From an uncultured Saprospiraceae bacterium (GTDB lineage Bacteria > Bacteroidota > Bacteroidia > Chitinophagales > Saprospiraceae): a stretch of DNA of 64,000 nucleotides. Shown here one piece after another: positions 8,883 through 20,800 of the stretch. A model generated the notes under the pieces. The model was given only the letters and a program-made list of their open reading frames with translations. It did no database searches and was not told where the DNA came from. How positions within the stretch are numbered: the first letter of the stretch is position 1; the number at the start of each line of letters is the position of its first letter. The stretch spans positions 1-64,000 of the forward strand of contig CALBWK010000016.1 of the NCBI GenBank assembly GCA_937969415.1. Reading direction: 5' to 3'. A program made the position numbers and the translations under genes.

Positions 8883-11800
8883 ATGAGAAATTCTTTTAAT
8901 GCTCGAGTAGGGTTAATATCCTTATTCTTATCATTGTTTCTATTCGTTTCCCCCCAGGAGATGTTAGCGCAATGCCCTTCCACTACGGTATCAGGTACCG
9001 TGTTTGTTGATAATGATTTAGATGGTGACAACGATGCTACGGATTATGGCTACGCAAATTTGCAGGTCAGAGTATTCGATGCAGACGGTGTCCAGAGAGG
9101 TCAAGCACTAAGTAATAATAGTGGTGCTTACAGCATATCTAATCTAGTAGATGGACAATCCTATAGAGTGGAATTCACTATTTCTGGTGGTGTGCTTGTT
9201 TCCAATTTTGGTTCCGACAATGATGGCGATGTGCAGTTTGTAACTGTGCCTCAATGTGATATTGATCTTGGTATTACTGAAGGAAATACAACCTGTAACA
9301 ATGGCACGGAGATATTCCTGTCTTGTTTTGTTAATGGTCAAGCAGGTGATAACCCTGGCCAAGAAACAATAATAGGTTTGGTTAACTCTTTCAATTCTAG
9401 CTCTAGTGTCAGTGTATATGCGACACAAGGAGAGACTGGATCAATATGGGGAATGACTTACCGAGAAGCAACTCAAGAAATTTTCTCATCGGCCTTTGTC
9501 AAACAGCATTCAGGACTTGCCTTAGGCGGTCACGATGCTATATATAAGACAGATCTTTCGGGCGCAAATCCGTCGACGACTGTCTTTACTAAGTTGTCAG
9601 CACTCGGTCAGAGTGTAGGGACTTTATCAACAAGCAATCATCTTGACTGTGCTTATGGAAATAATGTAGGCAAAGTCGGATTAGGTGGTCTCATTCTTGA
9701 TGCTGCTGGTGATAACCTATATGTTGTCAATCTCTTCAATAATACTGTTGTAAGAGTTGATGCAACGAATCCGACAACTGCAAGCACTCAAGCTTACGCA
9801 GTTCCTAATCCTGGATGTAGCTTTAATGATTTCCTTGTTTTCGGCCTTAAGGAATATAATGGCTCCATCTATGTAGGCGTTACATGTACGGGAGAAACGT
9901 CTCAAGATGAAAATGATACGAGTATACACGTATATGAATTGAATCCTAATTCTGGAAATTTCAATCTGGTATTTAGTGATGACTATTCTCAAGGTGTATG
10001 GAGTGCAAGTAACCTTGCACAAAAAAGAACTATGCACTGGTTAACTGATATAGAATTTACCAGTAATGGAAATATGATATTGGCTCTTTCCGATAGGATA
10101 GGTCATGCATTTTGTGATGACCTCACATCTAGAGTCGATGATCAAAACGGTGATCTTCTCATTGCTTCAAAAACAAATAGTGGTTGGGTGCTCGAGAGTA
10201 ATGGAGCAATCCCTGGTGCGGTAGGTACTGGTGCTAATAACGGCCAAGGACCAAATGGAGGTGAGTTTTTTGGAGAAGATTATTTCCCTGGAAACCCAAG
10301 TGATCACCCAGAAATAACTATTGGATCTGTGTACATATTACCTGGAACTGATGCAGTTGTAGCTACGGTATTTGATCCTGCTATTTCAGCATATTCAGGA
10401 GGACTTCATAGATATGATACCAATAATGGAGCTAAAGTCAGTTCTATCGAGCTGTACAACCAGAACATATCAAGCTACTTTGGTAAAGCGACAGGGTTTG
10501 GTGATATAACAGCAGGCTGTGGACCATTGTCAGCGCAAATAGGAAACTACGTATGGCATGACAATGATTGCAATGGAATACAAGATGCAGATGAGCCTGG
10601 AATGGCCAATGCAGCTCTAACACTATATGATGACAACTGTTCTATTGTAGCATCTACAACGACAGATGACAGAGGGTTTTATTCTTTTACTTCTAGTGAT
10701 GGAATCGAAGTAGGTTCACAATACTATGTAGTATTAGATGCGCCTAGTTTTGATGTTGCCACAGGGTTATATGATTTTAATGGAAGTTATTTTGTGCCTA
10801 CGTTGACAGTAGGAAACAGTAATGTTAATTCTAACTTTACGATTGGTGGAGCATGTAATGCCTTAGATAATTTACCTAATGTACCTGTCGTAGCGGGATC
10901 TGGAAATGATACTGGTTTTGATCTTGGATTGAAGCCGTCTACTGATTTTGACTTAGCATTAAGTAAAGTATTATTGAGTGATCCAAATCCTAAGTTTGGA
11001 GATATTGTAGAGTTTGAAATTACAGTTTTCAATCAAGGGACTGTAGCTGCAAGTAGCTTTACTGTGACAGATTATTTAACTCAAGCATATGAGTTTATAC
11101 CTTCATCCAATACTGATTGGAGTTATAACGGTACTGTAGCAACACTAGATGTTAATACTCCATTGCAACCTAATAATGTGTACAAGAAATCTATTTTCTT
11201 GAGACTTATGGGTTCTAGTAATATCCAAGATTTCGTTAATGTTGCAGAGATAAGTGCTACACTTGATAGTAATGGTCAAGTAAATTCAGATAGTGATTCT
11301 ACTGCAGATAATGACAGAGATAATGATAATGGTGGTGTTGCTGATTCTAGTACAGATGATTTAGTTTCTGACGATGGAACTATAGACGAAGATGATCACG
11401 ATTCTGAGGCGGTCAATATATTCGACTTAGCACTTTCAAAAACGAATAGAGATAACCGTGCTTATGATGAGGGAGAAGTTGTCACGTTTGATATAACAGT
11501 TTATAATCAAGGAAATGTTGATGCTCAAGAGTTTACAATCACAGACAATTTTCCAGCAGAGCTTATATTCAATAGCGCTGGAAATCAAGGATGGACTGTA
11601 GTAGGAAATGGTCTTGTTGAGTACACTCAAAATCAAGTGTTAGCGGCAGGAGAATCTGTAGTTGTATCAGTTTCTTTTATTGTCGGAGATGTGACAGGCG
11701 ATAGACAACTAATGAACTATGCTGAGATCTCATCTGCAACATCTACGGATAATGTAGTCCGAGAAGATTTTGACTCTGTACCTGATTCAGATATGTTTAA

Positions 11801-14800
11801 TGATACGGGTGGTATACCTAACTCTGCAACAGACGGAGAAATATTTGATAACGGAACAAATGATGAAGACGATCAAGACCCTGCGACAGTATCTGTTCGA
11901 TTGATTGATCTTGCATTAATCAAAACGACTGAGCAACGTACTTTTAACTTAGGTGATATTGTTGCATTTACAATAGAGATTCATAATCAAGGGACAGCAG
12001 CGATAGGAAAGTTATCTATAATTGATTACTTGCCTGAAGATATGCTCTTGGTTGATAACTCGTGGACTTTAGATCCGACTACTAACTCTGCCACAAAGGA
12101 AGTAGTATTTTTATCAGGCCTTCAACCTGGACAAGTATATACTGATCAAATTTCTTTAGTTATTAATTCTGCAGGGCGCACTGGTGCTTATGTTAATGTT
12201 GCAGAAATTAGTAGAGTATATGATATAAGAAACAATGATATTAGTTCTGCAGATATTGATTCTAATGCAGATGCAATTAACGGAAATGATTCAGGTGGAA
12301 TGCCAGTAACGGCTATGGATGATTATTTAGAGGGAACGGGCTTAGATGATGAAGACGACTCCGATCCTGCTTTGATTTTTGTGCCTTCGATTGTACTTCA
12401 GGAAGAATGTACTTGTCTGAATAATGCTACCAATGGTCAGGATGGACAATTTAGAGATGTAGTTGCGATAACTTCAGTTTCTGGAGAGGATTGGTTTTTA
12501 GATTCTGCCTTTGATGTATTTAATATTACATCGCCGCCAGGTGTCACAATACCTTATCCAACAGGACCTAGTGGCGTGCAATTTAATGAAGTATCTAACG
12601 GAGATGGTACAAGTAACTATACTTTGAGACTAAAAGTTGTATCTGGCCAACGTTATTCGTTAAGAGCAACCAATGGTCTAGGTGCTTTTCTTCAGATATC
12701 TGGTGGAGGCGCTGATTGTACTTACTGCCAGCCTGTAGTAAATAGTGCAGGACTAGGAGCAGTGTGTGCAGGTAGTACTCATACCTATGAAGCTGAAGTT
12801 TGGCAGGAAAAATATGAAAATTGCGAAGGCTTTATATGGTTGTTAGAAGGTGACGGAGCATTTGTTGATGTGCCACCAGGCGTTATGATTACTGGCTCTG
12901 GAACAGGAATGACAGGGTCAGGTACTGGATTGACTTCGGTTACCATAGAATGGGGTACAGGTTCTGGACCACGGAACTTAACATTTATTCCATCTTGTCC
13001 AGATGTCTGCGTTGCGCCAGTTAGCCTATCGATCGAGGTTGGTTCTGGAGAAGGGCTTGCAATGGCTTGTATTAATGAATTAAACATATCTCTAGGAGAT
13101 GGTTGCCAATCAATTCTAACTGCTGACCAATTGCTTGTTAGTGATCCAGAAGTTAATGTCGTCTATCAATTAATGTTGACTGATGCTAATGGAGAGTTGA
13201 TAAATAATAATAGAGTTACTGAAGCGCACTTATGGTCGCAGTTGACAGCCAAGGTAATTAATCCTTGTTCAAGAAATTCTTGTTGGGCTACAATCAATGT
13301 TGAAGACAAAAGGCCACCTAAGATTCAATGTGATGATATAGAATTGCCTTGCTACTTGGTAAATAGTTATGAGCCTATAGTCTTAGATGCTTGTTCGACT
13401 TCTGAGTTTACCCTAGTGCAGGAGACTACGACACCATTGACTTGTGAAGACCCATTCCTTAAAGTTGTGCACCGAACATTTACAGCAGTAGATGGGTTCG
13501 GTAATGTTTCTGCACCTTGTACGCAGAATATTAATGTATTGCCTTTAGATTATGAGGCTGTTGTTATTCCTGAAGGCTTCCTTGTTACTGAGGGTACTGC
13601 ATTGTCTTGTATCGGACTAGAGTTAGATGATAATGGTTTTCCTCATCCTTCTGTAACAGGAATTCCTACAATAAATGGATTTCCTCTATTTCCAATTACA
13701 GATTTGTATTGTAATGCGGGTATAGATTATAGAGACATTCTTATTTCAGAATTTGGATGTACTAAAAAGATAATGAGAACATGGACGATCTATGATGGTT
13801 GTGGTCAACCATTAAGAAGAACTCAAACTATAGAGATATCTGACTCTAGAGCTCCTTGGGTAGTATGTCCAAGTGATATAACTATCGGTACTGACGGTGG
13901 TCCTGGTTGTCAAGCTGACTACACAGTTCCTTTGCCTACAATTTCAGATGATTGTACTGCCGATAACTTTGAAATTGATCTAAAGTATGCAAATGGATTT
14001 TTGCAAAACATTAGTTCTGCACAGACTCTGACGTTTGCTGCAACAGATAGTACTGAAGTGACTTACCTCGTATATGATGAGTGTGGTAATTTGGCTTCTT
14101 GTTCGTTTGATGTATTCGTTATGGATGACGTGACACCTACAGCAATCTGTGATCAGAACTCTGTGGTATCTTTAAGATTGGATGGAACGGCTAAGGCATT
14201 TCCTCAAACTTTTGACGACGGTAGTTTTGATGACTGTGGTTTATTCAATACTTTAATAAGAAGGATGAATAACGATTGCGACTGTAATCGACCACAATTT
14301 AAAGATTTACACTATTTGGGTGCTAGAGGTTCTAATCCTGCATCTCAAAGACACTATTATCTATCTAGATTCCAAAGACCTGGATTTATTGCTTCAGGTT
14401 TAGCTGCAGCTTACGGAGGTACGCTATTGACACTAGAGTCAGAAGCTGAACATCAGTGGGTTTTTGATCAAGTCAATGATTATGCACCTGGTGCACAATA
14501 CTTAATTGGGTTACAAGACAAAGCTGAAAATGGAACGTTTATTTGGGAGAATCACACTGCACCTACTTTTGAGGTTTGGGCAGGTGGAAGTCCTAATGCA
14601 GACGATGGTGATATTGTTATTGTTGACGTTAATGGAGAGTGGAGAGTAGTAGATAATGAGTCTTATGCTTTTGTACTTGAGGTAAGCAATAATTGTGGCT
14701 TTAGCGAGGAGATTCCTTTCTGTTGTGCTGATGCTGGTCAAGAGCAAATGGTTGTGTTAAGAGCCATCGATAACTTTGGAGGATACAATGATTGTGTGGT

Positions 14801-17800
14801 TTCAGTGGAGGTTCAAGATAAAGTACCACCTCAAATTTTCTGTCCAGATGATCAAGTGCTTTCTTGTAGTGATAAAGTTGATGTAAATAATCTAAGTGCT
14901 TTTGGAACTGCTACGGCAACAGATAGTTGTGTAGATGATGATATAGTCATTGTTACAGCAGAGAATAGAACTATATGTGGAGTAGGGACTATAATAAGAA
15001 CCTTCACTGCCTTAGATGCTAACGGAGCTGCAAGTTGTGATCAGACAATTAGATTTGAAAACAACGAACCTTTTAATTTCTCAAACATCATTTGGCCTCA
15101 AGATTTCGATACAGACTTAGGTTGTAATTTTGCTAGCCTTCACCCAGATAACTTAGATTTTGATTTTGCTTATCCGCAATTTCCAGGTACGGACAGATGT
15201 GATTTACTAGATGCAGCATTTAGAGATCAGACTTTCTCTTTTGCAGGTCCAGGTTCCAATGATTGCCTTAAAATATTACGTCAATGGACAGTAATTGATT
15301 GGTGTCAGTTAGATGCTGATGGTGTGCCGATGACAGCTACTTTTGATCAAACAATTAAGGTAGAAAATACAGATGGTCCTGCTATCGATGACTCTTGTGC
15401 AACTCCTTTGGAAGTTGTTACATTAGAATGTCTAGAAGCAGACGTGACCTTCCAAGTTTCTGCTACTGATGATTGTACGGATGCTTCTTCACTAAAGCAA
15501 TGTGTGAGCATAGACTTAAATAGTGATGGTGCTTTTGAAGTACAAGATAATTGTGAAATAGGCGGAACAGTATTCTTCCAGAATAAGTTATCACTAGGTA
15601 ATCACGTAGTGTTGATTTCATTTGAAGATCTATGTGGTAATGTTTCTACCTGTGCTAAGCCAATTAGAGTTACTAGTGAGAAAGCACCGACAGCTTATTG
15701 TATTGAGAGTCTTTCTGTAGCATTGGAGCCATGGGATACAGATGGTGATGGTGTCGCAGATAATGAATTGGCTTGTATTACGCCGGCTTTATTAGATAAT
15801 GGTTCTACACATACATGTAATGACTTAATTCGCCAGCAGAATGCACTATTGCCAGCTTCTCAACAACTGGACACAATAGCATATAGTCTCTCATTTTGTG
15901 AAAGCTCAGATCCAAATGAAATATGTTTTGATTGTAGAGATCGAGATAGTATAAGGACCGTATCACTTTGCATTATTGATGAATTTGGACAACAGTCAAC
16001 TTGTAATGTTAGGATAGAGGTTCAGGATAATAACAATATTAATGCTTGTCCTGTATTTGATTTAGCATTAATAAAAGAATTGGCTCCAGGTAGTCCTGCT
16101 TGTTTTAATCCTGGTGAAGACGTAACATTTAGGTTGGCTGTACTGAATCAAGGAAGTGTAGATGCTTTCAATGTACAGATTGCTGAATACTTGCCTCAAG
16201 GCTTTATTCTGAATGACCCTGATTGGAATTTATTCCCAGGAACAAACACCGCTATTCTTAATACACCAATAGATACTATAAATGCTGGTGTAACTAAGGC
16301 TGTAGAAATTACAGTGACCATAGATGCTAATACAATGGTGGAAAGCATTATTAATTTTGCTGAAATTATTGGATCTGACAATCTGATGGACCTTCCAGAT
16401 GAGGATAGTGTCGCTGATACAAGCCAAACAAATGATAACTTCAGAAATGATTCTGATAATGTGGTGAATGAAGATGGTATGAATGGTGGTGATGAGGATG
16501 ATCACGATTTTGAAGTCGTGGTTGTTAAGCAAAATTATGATCTTGCTTTGTCTAAGACATTGAGTCCTGGTCAGCCAAGCACATATATGCCTGGAGATGA
16601 GGTTTGTTTTGACGTCTCTGTAATTAACCAAGGTACGCTTGACGCTACAAATGTGACGATTGATGACAATATTCCTGCTGGCTTAACTTTTAACTCTGGC
16701 AGTCCTTGGACACTAAGTGGTAACTTGGCTCAATCAACTATTCCTTTTGTAGCCGCTAATGGTGGTGTCGTGACTACCCAAATATGCTTCTTAATTCAAG
16801 ATGGATTTATGGGCCAGTGCCTAATAAATGTTGCAGAGATATCTGGTCAAGGCGAGACTACTGCTGATTCTGATTCTACTCCAGGAAATGATGATGGAGA
16901 CCAGAGTGAAGATGATGAAGATTCTGCTAAAGTAGCTGTAGGTCAAGTATTTGATTTAGCACTCAGAAAAGTAGTTGCTTCTGGCGCTCCTGCAACTTAT
17001 AATCCAGGGGATATAGTAACATATAATATTGAAGTATTTAATCAAGGTACATTGGATGCGACAAATGTCATAGTTCAAGATTATGTTCCCGCTGATTTGA
17101 TTTTTGACGTAGCCAATAACCCAGGATGGAATTCAAATGCAACATTTAATGTTGGATCTGTACCAGCTGGATCAAGTATGCCAATTACTATTTCAGTTAA
17201 CTTACAGATCAGTCCAACCTTTGTCGGTTCTTCTATATTGAATGATGCCGAGATAATTGCAGCTGATAATACATTAAATCAACCTGATGTCGATAGTACA
17301 CCGGGTAATGATGAGACACCGGATGATACTACAGCTAATGATGATATTACAGACACAGATGGAGGTGATGATCAAGATCCAGAAGTAATAACTGTTGTAT
17401 GTAATATAGCTCCAGTCTGTAGTATAGTGCCTCAGATTACAGTTAGTCTTGATACTATGGGAGTTGCTTTTGTCGCTGTAAGCGAATTAGACAATGGTTC
17501 ATCATCTGTATGTGACAATTTGCCACCTACAATAGAACTAATAACAAATTCTACATTCAGTTGCCAAGATTTATTCTGTGTGACGAATTCTACGCAAGTA
17601 GTTTCTATACTAGTTACAGATCAAACTGGTAATACTTCTTCATGTAGTTCTACTGTTACAGTAGAGGATAACATTGCACCATTCTTTGAATGCTCAGATG
17701 TTACTGTTGCTCTGAATATGGATGGTACGCCAAACATTGACTTTAATGATGTTGTTAGTAATATTCCTGGATTTAGTTTCCAAGACAATTGTATAGGTGC

Positions 17801-20800
17801 AACACCGAGCTTTGGAACTGTAGGTTCGTTGCCATGCGTTGCTAATCCAACAACATATACATTAACTGACCAGTGTGGATTATCTACCACTTGTACTTTC
17901 AACGTCTTTTTGGAAAATGATCCGCCTGAAGCTATTTGCCAAGACATCACAATTAATGTTGATGCTAATGGTAGCGCCGTCGTAAATGCAGATGCACTCA
18001 ATAATGGATCTACAGATGATTGTGGTATTGCTACAGTCGAAGCAAATCCTGTGAACTTTGATTGTACACAAGTCGGAGAATCTGGTTTGACAAGTGTTTT
18101 GACAATTACTGATATAAGTGGCTCTACTTCAACTGCTGAATGTATGGTTACAGTTAATGATGTGACGCCTCCAGTTGCAATTTGCCAGAATGCTACAGTA
18201 TGTTTAGATGCTAATGGACAAGCTACCTTAGATCCTTTAGCCATAAATAATAATAGTACTGATAACTGTCCTGCTAACTTACAATTCTCACTTGATCGAA
18301 CTATGTTCACTTGTGATGATTTAGCAAATTCGCCTGTGTCAGTTGTACTTACAGTTTCTGACGGTGTAAATTCGTCTACAAGCACTTCTTGTTCAGTAAC
18401 CGTAACAGATAAAGAAGCTCCTGTATTAGTTTGTCAGGATGCAACTATATTCTTAGATCCAGAAACTGTAACACTTGAAGAATCAATGATTCTTGTAAGC
18501 GTCAATGATAATTGTGATGTCACAACATCATTTGTAGGAAGAACAACTTTTGATTGCGATGATCTCGATACCTCAGTAACTTCTGAGCCAGGATGTCCAG
18601 GGTTATTTGAAGTAACTCTAGTTGCTACAGATGGTTCTGGAAATACTACAGAATGTACGCAAACAGTATCGGTTCAAGATAATACGATAGCTGAATGTAC
18701 AGGGATAGTAGATGTTGATATTATGTTACTAGGTGCGGGTTCTACTGCAAGTGTTACAGTTGATGCATCAACCTTGTTTACAGTTGTCAATAACTGTAAT
18801 ACGGCTTCAACTTTTGAGCCAGCTACATTTACTTTTGATTGTGATGATATAGGTGAAAATCCTATTACAGTAACAGTTGGTGACGGTTGTGGTCATACAA
18901 CAGTGTGTAATACAATGATAGAAATACTTGATGGTGCGCCTCAGTGTGAAGCTATATCAGATATTACTTTGAGCTTAGATGCAATGGGTAATAGAGTAGT
19001 GGTTTTCAGTGATATTGATGATGGAAGTTCTGCTGGATGTGACGGCAGTATTACCTTTGGCCCTGCTGATTTCGATTGTGATGATGTAGGTACAACGACA
19101 CCAGTTGTTATAACTATCACGCCATTATCAGGAGTCCAATCTACATGTAGTACTAATGTAACTATTACCGATGAAGTCGACCCTATAGTAACTTGTAGAG
19201 ATAGACTAATTTCACTAGACAGTGATGGTTTGGCGTCAATAGAAGCTAGTTTCTTGATTAACAATTCTTCTGATAATTGTCCAGGATTAATGCAGGCGAT
19301 TTCTAGATCAGATTTCAGTTGTTTGGATCTTGGTGATTCTGGTAATGGTTGTGTGAGTGATGATATTGAAGTGGTTGTTACAGTGACAGATGCTCAAGGT
19401 AACTCTGCAGCTTGTATTAGTATTGTTAATGTTAGAGATATAGATGCACCTACTTGTCCAGAACCTACCGTTATCCAACAAGTTAATTTGTTAGGAGCTG
19501 GAATGACGGCTTTAGGCACAATAGCGGCTAGTGACATATGGTCACCGACTGATAACTGCTCAAATGAATTTACTTTCACGCCAAGTGACTTTGATTTTAC
19601 TTGTATGGATATCGGAATCAATACAGTAACATCAGTAGTAAGAGATGAGTGTCAACGACCAGCTACATGTACGGCTCAGATTGAGGTTGTTGACAGTGCG
19701 CCGCAATGTGCAGCAGTTCCAGATGTTACCTTTAATCTAGATGCTAATGGAAACTTCAATGTCACACTCGCTGATGTTGACGCAGGCAGTTCTGCAGGAT
19801 GTGATGGTGATATTACGATCAGCCCTACATTTTTTGCCTGTAATAACATAGGACTTGATAATTGTGTCACTATAACTGTAGCACCTCAATCTGGTATGGC
19901 TTTGACGTGTAAGTCAAACGTGACTATTGTAGATCAGACAGCACCAGTTCTTACTTGTGATGATCTGACCGTTAACTTAGATGAATCAACTAATGTAGGT
20001 GGTAACTTGAGTAATACAGCCCAAACAATCACTGTAGATGATCTAAATCTAACAATATTTGACTGCGATACTTTGTCTATTAATCTAAGTCAATCAGTAT
20101 TCGATTGTGTTGACTTAATGTCAGGTGTTGCGGGATGCTCAAATGATATAGATGTCAATATTACTGTAACTGATGTAAGTGGTAATTCTAGTATCTGTGT
20201 ATCCACAGTAACTGTTGTTGATGGTATTGCGCCTGAATGTGAAGCACTGCAAAACGTTATTACTCCGCTTATTATGGCTGGTAATGGAATGTTAAGTGTA
20301 ACAATAGATCCGTTGACGTTAATTGCCGATTATGATGATAATTGTGATGATGTTAACTTTACCGCGACTGCGATGCCGGCAACTTTTGATTGTTCTAATG
20401 TGAACAATACAGAAATCGTTACGATAACAGTAGAGGATCAATGTGGATTAACGAGTACTTGTGAGGGTTCTGTAACTATAGTAGACAACAGTGCTCCTAC
20501 GTGCCTAGTTCAAGATGTGACTGTTCCGCTAGATGGTTCCTCTCTATGTTTAGATCCTTCTGTTGTGGATGCTGGTTCTAATGCAGGATGTGGTGCTCCG
20601 GTGACACTAGATGTATCACCTAATAAATTTGATTGTAGTAATCTTGGTGCTAATGTAGTGACACTTACTGTATCTACAACGCCGCCTGGAACAATCCAAA
20701 GTGCAAGTTGTACAGCTACTGTGACTATTATTGATAATGCTCTTCCTACAATTACATGTCCAGCAGATACAAGTGTTGTCTGTAATACGTCATTGTTTAA

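Noticed and set aside
17621..18385. 254-codon open frame antisense to the giant gene
   Set aside because: It lies wholly inside a strongly supported repeat-rich frame, has Val/Ser/Thr-rich shadow composition and no domain or start context.
10940..20756. CRISPR-like or tandem DNA repeats within the giant gene
   Set aside because: Repeats are at protein level, diverged in DNA, and continuous with one long reading frame.
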